Below are positions 26,859 through 37,884 of a stretch of 64,000 bases of DNA, one piece after another. The notes under the pieces were generated by a model, which searched no databases, was not told where the DNA came from, and saw only the letters and a program-made list of their open reading frames with translations. Location of the stretch: contig NZ_VCED01000002.1 in assembly GCF_006384255.1 (NCBI RefSeq), positions 186,001 to 250,000 of the forward strand, given 5' to 3'. The position numbers and the translations under genes are program-made. Every line of letters starts with the position of its first letter. Within the stretch, counting starts at the first letter, position 1. The stretch is from Haemophilus seminalis. Its GTDB lineage: Bacteria; Pseudomonadota; Gammaproteobacteria; Enterobacterales; Pasteurellaceae.

Positions 26859-27513
26859 CTTTATGTTCTGCCCAGTCAATGTACCGATGCGTGGTGAGAT
26901 TAAATATGCAGAGCCGCAAAAGCCGTTTTTAGTGATTTCGATGAAAATTGATATTGAGAGCGTTAGCAAGATTTTATTAGCAAATCCAAACCTTGCAGAT
27001 GATGTTCAAAAGGGCGACGAAGGTTTTGCACAATGGCATCTGGATGAATCTCTCAAAAATGCTGTTGAACGTCTATTTCTATTGCACGAAAATCCAAAAG
27101 ATATTGAATTTCTTGCACCACTTATCCAACAAGAAATCTACTATCGGTTGCTTACTGGTGAGCAAGGATATAAACTTAAAGCGATGGTAAGCATTGGATC
27201 TCATACGCAAAAAATTGCCCAATCCACCCACTATCTACAACAGCATTTCAGTGAAACCATTACCGTGGAAACCTTGGCAAATCTGAGCGGCATGTCATTA
27301 TCTGGTTTTCACAGCCATTTTAAGAAGATAACCAGCCTTTCACCGCTGCAATATCAAAAATCCTTACGTCTAATGGAAGCCAGACGACTGATCTCACAAG
27401 AAGGGAGAGGCATTACCGAAGCCGCTTACCAAGTCGGCTACGAATCGCCTAGCCAATTCAGCCGTGAATACAAACGCTATTTCGGGCATGCGCCAAAGGG
27501 GGATATTAAATAG
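26650..27513 (+). CDS. AraC-family regulator (AraC_N type)
   Basis: 287 residues from the ATG at 26650; a GTG at 26605 gives a longer form of 302 residues, and neither has a strong ribosome site. The N-terminal cupin-like domain (residues 10-160: PSICIVLSGEREIQLG, FMFCPVNVPMRGEI) is of the AraC_N type. Two HTH units close the protein (NLSGMSLSGFHSHFKK and TEAAYQVGYESPSQFSREY). Divergent from the ohr fragment and, before the insertion, from ohr itself, which it probably controlled. Ends before a strong bidirectional terminator shared with rimO. Confidence 0.92.
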   Translation: MFSTETIERLLKVIPHNETYSSPIKGLVIRHADQPFCYEGIIQEPSICIVLSGEREIQLGEQCYRFDNQHFMFCPVNVPMRGEIKYAEPQKPFLVISMKIDIESVSKILLANPNLADDVQKGDEGFAQWHLDESLKNAVERLFLLHENPKDIEFLAPLIQQEIYYRLLTGEQGYKLKAMVSIGSHTQKIAQSTHYLQQHFSETITVETLANLSGMSLSGFHSHFKKITSLSPLQYQKSLRLMEARRLISQEGRGITEAAYQVGYESPSQFSREYKRYFGHAPKGDIK

Positions 27514-27568
27514 ATGAGGCTTAAAGATAGGTTCAAAAACACTTAAAAATTTGACCGCTCTTAGTCAT

Positions 27569-27604
27569 AAAAAATCCATCTTCAATACGAAGATGGATTT
27601 TTTG
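27569..27604. terminator. Bidirectional terminator between AraC gene and rimO
   Basis: AAATCCATCTTC-aatac-GAAGATGGATTT with A and T runs on the two sides. It follows a half uptake-signal hairpin (AAAAATTTGACCGCTCTTA, about 27545-27563), a layout like the composite elements at 16612, 19144 and 23777. Confidence 0.9.
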
Positions 27605-27629
27605 TTTATTTCGTTGAGATTGTTATTAT

Positions 27630-28967
27630 TTAACAACTTCCCCACAAATCATATTCATCAGAATTTGTGATGGTTACTTTAATCACGTCGCCGACTTTGA
27701 CATTGATTCCGCTTAAATTATCTACATAAACTAATCCATCAACTTCAGGGGCATCTGCTTTGGAGCGGCCAATAATGCCTTCTTCGTCAATTTCATCCAC
27801 TAATACATCAAGAGTTTTACCGATTTTTTGTTTTAAACGGTTTGCAGAAATTTCTTGTTGTAATTGCATGAAACGATGGAAACGTTCTTCTTTCACATCT
27901 TCTGGTACTTGGTCAGCCATCTCTGTTGCAGGAGCTCCTTCAACTGGGCTGAATTTGAAGCAGCCTACGCGATCAAGTTGGGCTTCTTTTAAGAAATCGA
28001 GCAATAATTGGAAATCTTCTTCTGTTTCACCCGGAAAACCAACAATAAAGGTGGAGCGTAATGTTAAATCTGGGCAAATTTCACGCCATTGTTTAATGCG
28101 TTCTAAAGTGCGGTCAATACTGCCCGGTCTTTTCATTGCTTTTAAGATTTTTGGGCTCGCGTGTTGTAATGGAATGTCTAAATACGGCAAGAGCGTGCCG
28201 TCAGCCATTAATGGAATTAAATCATCCACATGTGGATAGGGATACACATAATGTAAGCGAACCCAAATTCCAAGTTTGCCAAGTTGTTTACAAAGGGTCA
28301 TTAAATCATTTTTAATTGGCATGCCATTCCAGAAAGCCGTTTTTACACCGCCCTCTTGGCGTTTTAAGTCCATGGAATAAGCGGAAGTGTCTTGGGATAC
28401 CACAAGCAATTCTTTTACGCCTGCTTCAGCTAAACGTTTGGCTTCATCCAAAACTTGCGTAATAGAACGACTTTCTAAATCACCACGCATAGATGGAATA
28501 ATACAGAACGTACAACGGTGATCACAGCCTTCAGAGATCTTCAAATAGGCATAATGTTTTGGTGTGAGTTTTACGCCTTGTTTTGGTACTAAGCTGGTGT
28601 AAGGGCTATGTGTCGGTTTTGGCACGTATTTGTGAACTTGCGCCATTACTGTTTCATAACTATGTGGGCCGCTGACTTCCAAAACTTTAGGATGCACTTC
28701 ACGAATTTGGTCTTCTTTTGCCCCCAAACAGCCAGTCACGATAACTCGTCCATTTTCTTCTAATGCTTCACCAATCGCTTCCAGTGATTCCTGCACGGCA
28801 CTATCAATAAAGCCACAAGTGTTCACAATCACTAAATCGACATTTTCATAGCTTGGCACAATGTTGTAACCGTCGGTGCGTAGCTCCGTTAAGATTCGTT
28901 CAGAATCTACTAAGTTTTTTGGGCAACCAAGGCTTACAAAGCCAATGCTTGGGGTTGAATTTTGCAT
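27630..28967 (-). CDS. rimO: Ribosomal protein S12 methylthiotransferase
   Basis: 445 residues. An N-terminal MTTase domain with three Fe-S cysteines (SLGCPKN, VNTCGF, VTGCLG) precedes the radical SAM motif CDHRCTFC (about 148-155). A C-terminal TRAM domain holds the [24 protein letters not shown] region, whose extension is characteristic of RimO over MiaB. It adds a methylthio group to the beta carbon of Asp89 in ribosomal protein S12. The substrate gene rpsL is also in this window (41897). Confidence 0.97.
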   Translation of the reverse strand: MQNSTPSIGFVSLGCPKNLVDSERILTELRTDGYNIVPSYENVDLVIVNTCGFIDSAVQESLEAIGEALEENGRVIVTGCLGAKEDQIREVHPKVLEVSGPHSYETVMAQVHKYVPKPTHSPYTSLVPKQGVKLTPKHYAYLKISEGCDHRCTFCIIPSMRGDLESRSITQVLDEAKRLAEAGVKELLVVSQDTSAYSMDLKRQEGGVKTAFWNGMPIKNDLMTLCKQLGKLGIWVRLHYVYPYPHVDDLIPLMADGTLLPYLDIPLQHASPKILKAMKRPGSIDRTLERIKQWREICPDLTLRSTFIVGFPGETEEDFQLLLDFLKEAQLDRVGCFKFSPVEGAPATEMADQVPEDVKEERFHRFMQLQQEISANRLKQKIGKTLDVLVDEIDEEGIIGRSKADAPEVDGLVYVDNLSGINVKVGDVIKVTITNSDEYDLWGSC

Positions 28968-29118
28968 AAAAATAACCGTTTTTCGCTCTATAAAATTTCA
29001 AACGCAAGATTTTACTCAATTTTCGCAAGAAAGGCGATAAATTAAAGGCTTGGAATGGTAAAGATTTTAAGCTAAGTGATGTAGAATAGGCGATTATGTC
29101 GGACTCATTTTTATCATT

Positions 29119-29835
29119 ATGGAAAATTCATCTTTACTTTTAACCGCACTTTTCGATCCTTATCACTTAATTATTTTTAGCAAAATGCTATTGGCGATGG
29201 TGCTCGGTAGTGTTATTGGCTTAGAACGTGAGCTTAAGCGTAAACCTGTGGGTGTGAAAACTTGCGCCATTATTGCCGTCACCACTTGTGTGCTAACGAT
29301 TGTTTCGATTCAAGCAGCAGAGCATTATGCGCAAGTTTCAGAAAATATTCGTACGGATCCGATGCGTCTTGCGGCTCAAGTGATTAGTGGCATCGGTTTT
29401 TTAGGTGCAGGTGTGATTTTGCATAAGAAAAATGATGCGATTTCAGGTTTAACCACTGCGGCGATTATTTGGGCTTCTGCGGGGATCGGTATTGCTGCTG
29501 GGGCAGGTTTCGTGTTCGATGCGGTTATCGCAACGGTGATGATTTTGGTGTCTATTCGATTAAGTCCGTTGGTTCAACGCTGGGTACATCGTAAGTCACA
29601 ACGTCGTCGGACAAAATTCAATATTCTTGTTAATAGTGCGGAAAGCATTGGAAAAGTCACCCAATTGTTAGTAAACAATCAGTATCGTATTGAACATATA
29701 CAGGTGAAAGATCAAAGTAGTGGTGAAGTGCGGTTACAAATTCGCTGTTTTTCCATTGATTCCACAATGTTGAAAGATGCGTATGCATTGTTGAAAGCGG
29801 AAGAAGGTGTGATAAGTGTTGAAGTAGATAACTAG
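29119..29835 (+). CDS. MgtC/SapB-family membrane protein
   Basis: 238 residues. The N-terminal domain has four to five membrane helices with the MgtC signatures VIGLEREL, KTCAIIAVTTCVL, QVISGIGFLGAGVI and LTTAAIIWASAGIG. From about residue 160 a soluble ACT-like domain follows (KFNILVNSAESIGKVTQLLV). In intracellular pathogens MgtC aids survival at low Mg2+ by modulating the F-ATPase; this protein's role in Haemophilus is not known. Single gene with its own terminator. Confidence 0.92.
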   Translation: MENSSLLLTALFDPYHLIIFSKMLLAMVLGSVIGLERELKRKPVGVKTCAIIAVTTCVLTIVSIQAAEHYAQVSENIRTDPMRLAAQVISGIGFLGAGVILHKKNDAISGLTTAAIIWASAGIGIAAGAGFVFDAVIATVMILVSIRLSPLVQRWVHRKSQRRRTKFNILVNSAESIGKVTQLLVNNQYRIEHIQVKDQSSGEVRLQIRCFSIDSTMLKDAYALLKAEEGVISVEVDN

Positions 29836-29884
29836 AAAAAGAGCGGTCAAGTTAAATTTTCTTTTAAATGGACCGCTCTTTTTT
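29836..29884 (+). terminator. Terminator of the mgtC-like gene (inverted GAGCGGTC pair)
   Basis: AAAAAGAGCGGTC (29836-29847) and GACCGCTCTTTTTT (29871-29884). The arms resemble an uptake signal in which the T of AAGTGCGGT is changed, so it terminates without carrying the full signal. Confidence 0.88.
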
Positions 29885-30000
29885 ATTTCTTATTTAATTT
29901 CTTTCGCAAAATGTAAATTTCCATGAAAAATACTTGATTTTGCTAACGCTATCTTGTAATTAATAATTCTATTCAAACACAACAAACTAAGGAAACAACA

Positions 30001-31116
30001 ATGAAAAATGTAGGCTTTATCGGCTGGCGCGGAATGGTGGGTTCCGTATTAATGGATCGTATGTCGCAGGAAAATGATTTTGCGAATCTTAATCCAGTAT
30101 TTTTTACGACTTCACAAGCAGGTCAAAAAGCACCTGTATTTGGTGGCAAGGATGCAGGCGAACTTAAAAATGCATTCGATATTGAAGAACTGAAAAAATT
30201 AGACATTATCGTGACTTGCCAAGGTGGTGATTATACTAATGAAGTTTATCCAAAATTAAAAGCAACAGGTTGGGACGGTTATTGGGTTGATGCAGCTTCT
30301 GCACTACGTATGAAAGATGATGCAATTATTGTGCTTGATCCGGTAAACCAACACGTGATTTCTGAAGGTTTGAAAAAAGGCATTAAAACCTTCGTGGGCG
30401 GTAACTGTACCGTAAGCTTAATGCTTATGGCTATCGGAGGTCTATTTGAAAAAGATTTGGTGGAATGGATTTCTGTGGCAACTTATCAAGCGGCTTCAGG
30501 TGCTGGCGCAAAAAATATGCGTGAATTACTTTCACAAATGGGCTTATTAGAACAAGCGGTTTCAAGTGAATTAAAAGACCCTGCTTCGTCAATTTTAGAT
30601 ATTGAACGTAAAGTGACTGCAGAAATGCGTTCTGATAGTTTCCCAACTGATAACTTCGGCGCAGCATTAGGGGGTAGCTTAATCCCTTGGATTGACAAAC
30701 TTCTTCCTGAAACAGGACAAACTAAAGAAGAATGGAAAGGTTATGCAGAAACCAACAAAATTTTAGGTTTAAGCGACAATCCAATTCCTGTGGATGGTTT
30801 ATGTGTGCGTATCGGCGCATTACGTTGCCATAGCCAAGCATTCACTATCAAACTGAAAAAAGACTTACCATTAGAAGAAATCGAACAAATTATTGCATCA
30901 CATAATGAATGGGTGAAGGTGATTCCAAACGACAAAGAAACCACATTGCGTGAATTAACTCCAGCGAAAGTAACAGGTACATTAAGCGTGCCAGTGGGTC
31001 GTTTACGTAAATTGGCTATGGGACCAGAATACTTGGCAGCCTTTACTGTGGGGGACCAATTATTATGGGGGGCTGCAGAGCCGGTTCGCCGTATCTTAAA
31101 ACAATTGGTAGCATAA
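30001..31116 (+). CDS. asd: Aspartate-semialdehyde dehydrogenase
   Basis: 371 residues of the gamma-proteobacterial Asd type. [18 protein letters not shown] is the NADP-binding start, [11 protein letters not shown] carries the nucleophilic Cys (near residue 136), and LRCHSQAFT holds the catalytic His region. It reduces aspartyl phosphate to aspartate semialdehyde for lysine/diaminopimelate, threonine and methionine synthesis, so it is needed for peptidoglycan. AAGGAAAC precedes the ATG. Confidence 0.98.
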   Translation: MKNVGFIGWRGMVGSVLMDRMSQENDFANLNPVFFTTSQAGQKAPVFGGKDAGELKNAFDIEELKKLDIIVTCQGGDYTNEVYPKLKATGWDGYWVDAASALRMKDDAIIVLDPVNQHVISEGLKKGIKTFVGGNCTVSLMLMAIGGLFEKDLVEWISVATYQAASGAGAKNMRELLSQMGLLEQAVSSELKDPASSILDIERKVTAEMRSDSFPTDNFGAALGGSLIPWIDKLLPETGQTKEEWKGYAETNKILGLSDNPIPVDGLCVRIGALRCHSQAFTIKLKKDLPLEEIEQIIASHNEWVKVIPNDKETTLRELTPAKVTGTLSVPVGRLRKLAMGPEYLAAFTVGDQLLWGAAEPVRRILKQLVA

Positions 31117-31123
31117 TTGGCAG

Positions 31124-31154
31124 AGTGCGTGAAGTAAAATCTCACGCACTTTTT
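31124..31154 (+). terminator. Terminator of asd
   Basis: AGTGCGTGA-agtaaaatc-TCACGCACTTTTT; the arms again resemble a mutated uptake signal. Confidence 0.88.
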
Positions 31155-31194
31155 CTTTCTTTTGCATGCGTTGATGTATCCCATCTAAAAACTT

Positions 31195-32139
31195 ATGAAT
31201 CGAGAATCCTACTTTACTCAATTTGTCTTTACCGAACTGTTACCTTTTTTCAATCAATTTCCAACGCAATATTTCACTGGCAAAAATAACGTTCAAATCG
31301 CTTATCGTCATTTAGTCCACGCTAAAAGTGCGGATAGAAAATTAATGATTTTAGTGAATGGCCGTGCTGAAAATATGTTGAAATGGTCAGAGGCAGCTTA
31401 TGATTTTTATCATCAAGGCTATGATGTGTTGCTATTTGATCACCGTGGTCAAGGCTATTCAACCCATTTGCTGGAGGATTCTGAAAAAGGGCATTTAGAC
31501 GAATTTCGTTTCTATGTCGATGATATGGCGAAAATCATCGAAAAAGTGACCGCACTTTTTAATTATTCCACACAGCATTTACTTGCTCATTCAATGGGGG
31601 CACTGATTTCAACATATTATTTGGCAAATTGTGATCATTGTATTAATAAAGCTGTGCTTTCTTCGCCTTTTTACGGCATTCCTTTAAAACACCCTATTAG
31701 AGATGAATTGATTATTGCCCTGATGAATATGTTAGGGCAAGGCGAGCGTTATGTTTTTGGTAAAGGACCTTATCAACAAGCCCATTTGGAATACAATGAA
31801 CTAAGTTTCTGTAAAACCAGAATGAAATGGATGAATCGTGTAAATCGTAAGAATCCAGCAATTCATCTTGGCGGACCAACGTTCCGTTGGGTACATCTGT
31901 GTTTAAATGCAATTAAACGCTTACCGAAAGTTATTCCTAAGATTGAAATTTCAACCCTAATTTTACAAGCCGAAAAAGAAAAAATAGTAGATAACAAAAA
32001 TCTTGAAAAATTAACCGCACTTTTTCCGAATGCTCAATGTAAAGTTGTATTGAACGCGAAACATGAGGTGTTATTTGAGCAAGATGAATTGAGACAGGAA
32101 ACAATATCTAAGATTTTAGTATTTTTGAATAATGAGTAG
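31195..32139 (+). CDS. pldB: Lysophospholipase L2-type alpha/beta hydrolase
   Basis: 314 residues. The alpha/beta hydrolase core has LLFDHRGQGYS (oxyanion strand), the nucleophile elbow LLAHSMGAL (Ser near residue 136) and C-terminal candidates for the Asp and His of the triad (TLILQAEKEKIVDN and NAKHEVLFE). PldB-type enzymes hydrolyse lysophospholipids at the inner membrane. No signal peptide. An uptake signal (GACCGCACTTTTT) lies inside the gene. The exact substrate is inferred from family. Confidence 0.85.
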   Translation: MNRESYFTQFVFTELLPFFNQFPTQYFTGKNNVQIAYRHLVHAKSADRKLMILVNGRAENMLKWSEAAYDFYHQGYDVLLFDHRGQGYSTHLLEDSEKGHLDEFRFYVDDMAKIIEKVTALFNYSTQHLLAHSMGALISTYYLANCDHCINKAVLSSPFYGIPLKHPIRDELIIALMNMLGQGERYVFGKGPYQQAHLEYNELSFCKTRMKWMNRVNRKNPAIHLGGPTFRWVHLCLNAIKRLPKVIPKIEISTLILQAEKEKIVDNKNLEKLTALFPNAQCKVVLNAKHEVLFEQDELRQETISKILVFLNNE

Positions 32140-32208
32140 ATTTTTATTCAATAATATATTTAATGTGTAGATAAAATATTCAAACAGGTGTGTTTTTCAA
32201 AAAATGGT

Positions 32209-32236
32209 TTGACATATTTTCTAAAAAACGTATTAT
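32209..32236 (+). promoter_or_regulatory. Promoter of the tRNA cluster
   Basis: Perfect TTGACA (32209-32214), 16-base spacer and TATTAT (32231-32236), 18 bases ahead of tRNA-Ser. Confidence 0.8.
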
Positions 32237-32254
32237 ACCGCTCACACCGATTGT

Positions 32255-32349
32255 GGTGAGATGGCCGAGCAGGCTGAAGGCGCTCCCCTGCTAAGGGAGT
32301 ATGGGGTTAAAAAGCTCCATCGAGGGTTCGAATCCCTCTCTCACCGCCA
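32255..32349 (+). tRNA. serX: tRNA-Ser (GCT)
   Basis: A 95-base class II tRNA: acceptor GGTGAGA/TCTCACC, anticodon stem CTCCC/GGGAG with loop CTGCTAA (anticodon GCT at 32290-32292), a long variable arm (TATGGGGTTAAAAAGCTCCAT), T-loop GGTTCGAATCC and an encoded CCA. Reads AGC and AGU. Confidence 0.96.
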
Positions 32350-32369
32350 TTGTTTGTTTTATTTATTCT

Positions 32370-32446
32370 GCACCCGTAGCTCAGCTGGATAGAGTACTCG
32401 GCTACGAACCGAGCGGTCAGAGGTTCGAATCCTCTCGGGTGCGCCA
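32370..32446 (+). tRNA. argV: tRNA-Arg (ACG), copy 1
   Basis: 77 bases including CCA: acceptor GCACCCG/CGGGTGC, anticodon stem CTCGG/CCGAG with loop CTACGAA (ACG at 32404-32406; A34 would be inosine), T stem AGAGG/CCTCT. Reads CGU, CGC and CGA. Confidence 0.97.
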
Positions 32447-32501
32447 TTTTAAAGCGACTCTATCTTATAAAATGGTTATGAATAATTAAAGCATCATCTG
32501 C

Positions 32502-32578
32502 GCACCCGTAGCTCAGCTGGATAGAGTACTCGGCTACGAACCGAGCGGTCAAAGGTTCGAATCCTTTCGGGTGCGCCA
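32502..32578 (+). tRNA. argV: tRNA-Arg (ACG), copy 2
   Basis: 77 bases, identical to copy 1 except in the T stem, which reads AAAGG/CCTTT instead of AGAGG/CCTCT: both sides of one base pair have changed together, so folding is kept. The 55-base spacer between the copies is unrelated to the tRNA. Confidence 0.97.
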
Positions 32579-32675
32579 TTTCATTTTATTCAAGTCTATT
32601 GATTTCCACTTACTTTCTAATAATCACAGTATTTGCTATATTGTAATTATCTTTTATTTGTAAAATTTTTAAATT

Positions 32676-32987
32676 ATGACAAGACAATCTTTGCCTCGTG
32701 GTTTTAGTTTATTTACCTGGGGATTAGCTATTTTTTGTGCCCCTGTATTGTTATGTCCGATGGCTCTGTTGCTTTCCACGACATTTGATAAAAATCCAAA
32801 CTTAGAAACTTGGCAAGTTAATTTATTTTCAATATTTTTTTGGATTTATCCTATTATTCTTGCGATGGTAGCTCGAATTTTATATCGCCTACATCAGAGA
32901 AAGCCAAAATTGGCTTTTAAATTATTGGTATTAAGTACGGTCATTTTTTATGTAGTTTTGATGACGATTTGTAAAATCGGTTTATAA
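32676..32987 (+). CDS. Small three-helix membrane protein of unknown function
   Basis: 103 residues with three hydrophobic segments at about 10-34 (LFTWGLAIFCAPVLLCPMA), 46-68 (LFSIFFWIYPIILAMVARIL) and 78-100 (LLVLSTVIFYVVLMTICKI), with basic residues in the connecting loops (RLHQRKPK). No ribosome site is obvious, but the codon use and terminator right after the stop support a real gene. I do not recognise the family; it seems to be a Pasteurellaceae-type protein. Confidence 0.75.
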   Translation: MTRQSLPRGFSLFTWGLAIFCAPVLLCPMALLLSTTFDKNPNLETWQVNLFSIFFWIYPIILAMVARILYRLHQRKPKLAFKLLVLSTVIFYVVLMTICKIGL

Positions 32988-33019
32988 AAAAATCCTACGA
33001 TAAAACGTAGGATTTTTTT
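32986..33019. terminator. Bidirectional terminator between small membrane gene and glmU
   Basis: AAAAAATCCTACG-ataaaa-CGTAGGATTTTTTT, near perfect and symmetrical. Confidence 0.93.
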
Positions 33020-33027
33020 ATGCTATT

Positions 33028-34398
33028 TTATTTTTTCTTTGTTGGTCGTTGCCAATCTTGAATATGGCGTTGAGGAACTCGTGTAATCACTAATTCATTT
33101 TCGCCAACATCACGTGTAATTGTTGTCCCAGCACCAATAGTTGCGCCATTTGCGACTTTCACTGGCGCGACTAATTGTGTATCAGATCCCACAAATACAT
33201 CATCACCGATGATCGTTTTAAATTTATTCGCACCATCGTAGTTACAGGTGATGACACCCGCACCAATATTACAATTTGAGCCGATTTCTGAATCGCCAAC
33301 ATAGGTTAGGTGATTTACTTTAGAACCTTTACCAACGGTAGATTTTTTAATTTCTACAAAGTTACCGACATGTGTTTCAGCTGCGAGTTCCGCACCTGGG
33401 CGTAAACGAGAAAATGGACCAATTGCGGCTTTTTCTCCCACTACAGAATCTTCTAGCACTGAATAGGGTTTTATTTCTACATCATTGCCAATAACAACAT
33501 TTTTTAATACGCAACCTGCGCCAATTTTTACGCGATCACCGAGTTTAACACTACCTTCGATAATAACATTAACGTCGATTTCCACATCTTTTCCATGCTC
33601 TAATGTTCCACGTAGGTCAAAACGAGCGGAATCGTAGATCATTACCCCTTCAAGTAGTAATTTGGAGGCTTGTTTATTTTGGAAATAACGTTCAAGTGCG
33701 GCTAATTGTAAGCGATTATTTGCGCCTTCAACTTCCATGACATCTGTTGCTTGTACAGCAACAACTTGGCAATTATCTTGGTTTGCAAGAGCAATAAGAT
33801 CCGTTAAGTAATATTCGCCTTGAGCATTATTATTGCCTACACGAGCTAGCCATTTTTTGAAACTTGCACCATCGGATACCATAACGCCAGTATTTACTTC
33901 TTTAATATTTAGTTGATCTGCATTTGCATCTTTTTGTTCTACAATTGCTACAACATTGCCATTTTCACGGATAATTCTCCCATAGCCTGTTGGGTTATCT
34001 AAATTTACGGTAAGCAATGCAATGCCATTTTCTGGTTTTGCTTTAATTAATTTTTCTAATGTTTCTTTAGTTATTAATGGTGCATCGCCGTAAAGTACAA
34101 CAATATTTTCGTTATCCTTAAAGAACGGTGCCGCTTGTTGAACTGCATGTGCTGTGCCAAGTTGTTCTGTTTGTAATACCCAATTTACTTGTTCATTTGC
34201 AAGATGGGTACGCATTAAGTCCCCACCGTGGCCATAGGTCAAATGAATATTTTCTGCGCCTAATTGATGAGCAGTATCAATTACATGTTTCACCATTGGT
34301 TTACCAGCGATTGTATGTAGAACTTTTGGTAAATCGGAATACATGCGGGTTCCTTTTCCGGCTGCTAAAATTACCGCACTTAATGCTTTTGTAGTCAT
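33028..34398 (-). CDS. glmU: Bifunctional GlcN-1-P acetyltransferase / GlcNAc-1-P uridyltransferase
   Basis: 456 residues, full length. The N-terminal uridyltransferase has [18 protein letters not shown] (about 12-29), LYGDAPLI and EVNTGVM. The C-terminal left-handed beta helix is made of hexapeptide repeats ([27 protein letters not shown] with the acetyltransferase-site residues). It makes UDP-GlcNAc for peptidoglycan and lipooligosaccharide. The protein ends in RPTKKK. Confidence 0.98.
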   Translation of the reverse strand: MTTKALSAVILAAGKGTRMYSDLPKVLHTIAGKPMVKHVIDTAHQLGAENIHLTYGHGGDLMRTHLANEQVNWVLQTEQLGTAHAVQQAAPFFKDNENIVVLYGDAPLITKETLEKLIKAKPENGIALLTVNLDNPTGYGRIIRENGNVVAIVEQKDANADQLNIKEVNTGVMVSDGASFKKWLARVGNNNAQGEYYLTDLIALANQDNCQVVAVQATDVMEVEGANNRLQLAALERYFQNKQASKLLLEGVMIYDSARFDLRGTLEHGKDVEIDVNVIIEGSVKLGDRVKIGAGCVLKNVVIGNDVEIKPYSVLEDSVVGEKAAIGPFSRLRPGAELAAETHVGNFVEIKKSTVGKGSKVNHLTYVGDSEIGSNCNIGAGVITCNYDGANKFKTIIGDDVFVGSDTQLVAPVKVANGATIGAGTTITRDVGENELVITRVPQRHIQDWQRPTKKK

Positions 34399-34500
34399 AA
34401 ATTTTCTCTTTATTTATCAATAATAATAGGAGATATTTTATCGTAGAAAGGAGAAGATGATAAGTTTTTAAATTAAGGGATTTGTGGCTTTATAGATAGG

Positions 34501-34528
34501 AAAAAACCGATGGTTTCCCATCGGTTTT
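34501..34528 (-). terminator. Terminator of rplJL
   Basis: On the minus strand AAAACCGATGG-gaaa-CCATCGGTTTTTT, about 30 bases after the rplL stop. Confidence 0.9.
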
Positions 34529-34556
34529 CTGAATTTTAAAGTGGTTAAAAGAGAAA

Positions 34557-34940
<384 letters not shown>

Positions 34941-34982
34941 CTAAAATAAATAAAGTTAGATGAAGTAAGAAACGCTTAATGA

Positions 34983-35474
34983 TTAAGCTGCTTCTTGTAA
35001 TTTGTCGCGTAATGCCGCGAAGGTGCGAGCAAGTTTGCCTGCTGCAGCTTCTTTCATTGTGCCCATTAAACGTGCAATCGCTTCTTCGTAAGTTGGTAAT
35101 GTTGCCAAGAATTCAACATCTTGGATTTTACCTTCAAAGGCTGCACCTTTAATTTCAAACTTATCGTTTGCTTTAGCAAACTCTTTGAACAAACGAGCAG
35201 CTGCGCCCGGGTGTTCGTTAGAGAACGCGATAAGTGTTGGACCTACAAACGTATCTTTTAAGCATTCGTAATCTGTGCCTTCAACTGCGCGACGTAATAA
35301 AGTATTACGAACTACACGCATTGTAACGCCAGCTTCACGTGCTGATTTACGTAATTCAGTCATTTTCTCAACAGTTACACCGCGAGAATCCGCGATTACT
35401 GCTGAAAGTGCACCTTTGGCTGCTTCATTTACTTCAGCAACAATTGCTTGTTTGTCTTGAAGATTTAATGCCAT
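34983..35474 (-). CDS. rplJ: 50S ribosomal protein L10
   Basis: 163 residues. An N-terminal rRNA-binding domain ([44 protein letters not shown]) is followed by the C-terminal helix that carries L12 dimers. The protein also represses its own mRNA through the leader upstream. In E. coli rplKA lie directly before rplJ; here the upstream neighbour is purB and rplJL has its own strong promoter. Confidence 0.98.
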   Translation of the reverse strand: MALNLQDKQAIVAEVNEAAKGALSAVIADSRGVTVEKMTELRKSAREAGVTMRVVRNTLLRRAVEGTDYECLKDTFVGPTLIAFSNEHPGAAARLFKEFAKANDKFEIKGAAFEGKIQDVEFLATLPTYEEAIARLMGTMKEAAAGKLARTFAALRDKLQEAA

Positions 35475-35569
35475 TGGCTTTTAGCTCCTGAATACACTCC
35501 GATTGCTCGGAATTAATTTACCTAATCCTTAGACTAGGATGACTTCGGCGCCCAGAAGCAAGAAAAATT

Positions 35570-35635
35570 CTTATTCTGTTCACCATCTACGTAGGATAAT
35601 TAAGATTACTCCCCTACGGTCTTGGATGGGGCTTG
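35570..35635 (-). promoter_or_regulatory. L10(L12)4 autoregulatory leader of rplJL
   Basis: The minus-strand leader contains CCAAGACCGTAGGGGAG ... ATCCTACGTAGATGGTGA, which matches the E. coli rplJ leader (CCAAGACCGCAGG ... CCTGCGTAGACGGTGA) in both the kink-turn-like internal loop and the closing stem. In E. coli binding of the L10-L12 complex here blocks translation of rplJ. Identity seen from memory of the E. coli leader; regulation inferred. Confidence 0.8.
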
Positions 35636-35688
35636 AATAGGTCAAGCACCAACCAGAAATTTGTTAGATTGACTAACACAGGCGCAGG

Positions 35689-35717
35689 ATTATAGAGAAA
35701 AGCTATGTTCTTGTAAA
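35689..35717 (-). promoter_or_regulatory. Strong promoter of rplJL
   Basis: On the minus strand TTTACA (35712-35717), exactly 17 bases, then TATAAT (35689-35694), about 215 bases upstream of rplJ. Confidence 0.85.
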
Positions 35718-35745
35718 GAATATTGTTGGAAAAAGAGTCAAATTC

Positions 35746-37756
<2,011 letters not shown>

Positions 37757-37884
37757 TAGAAAATATTAGGAAAACGTTTTCGTTAAATATAGCATTTTTA
37801 ACCTAGCTTTTGAACTCGAACATTAAAAAAGCCTAGAGTTTCTGGTATGATGTGCGAACAGTTTTAAGGTATTAAGGATTGATT

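Noticed and set aside
32301-32489. 62-codon frame overlapping the tRNA cluster
   Set aside because: It runs across the tRNA-Ser and first tRNA-Arg genes and has no ribosome site.
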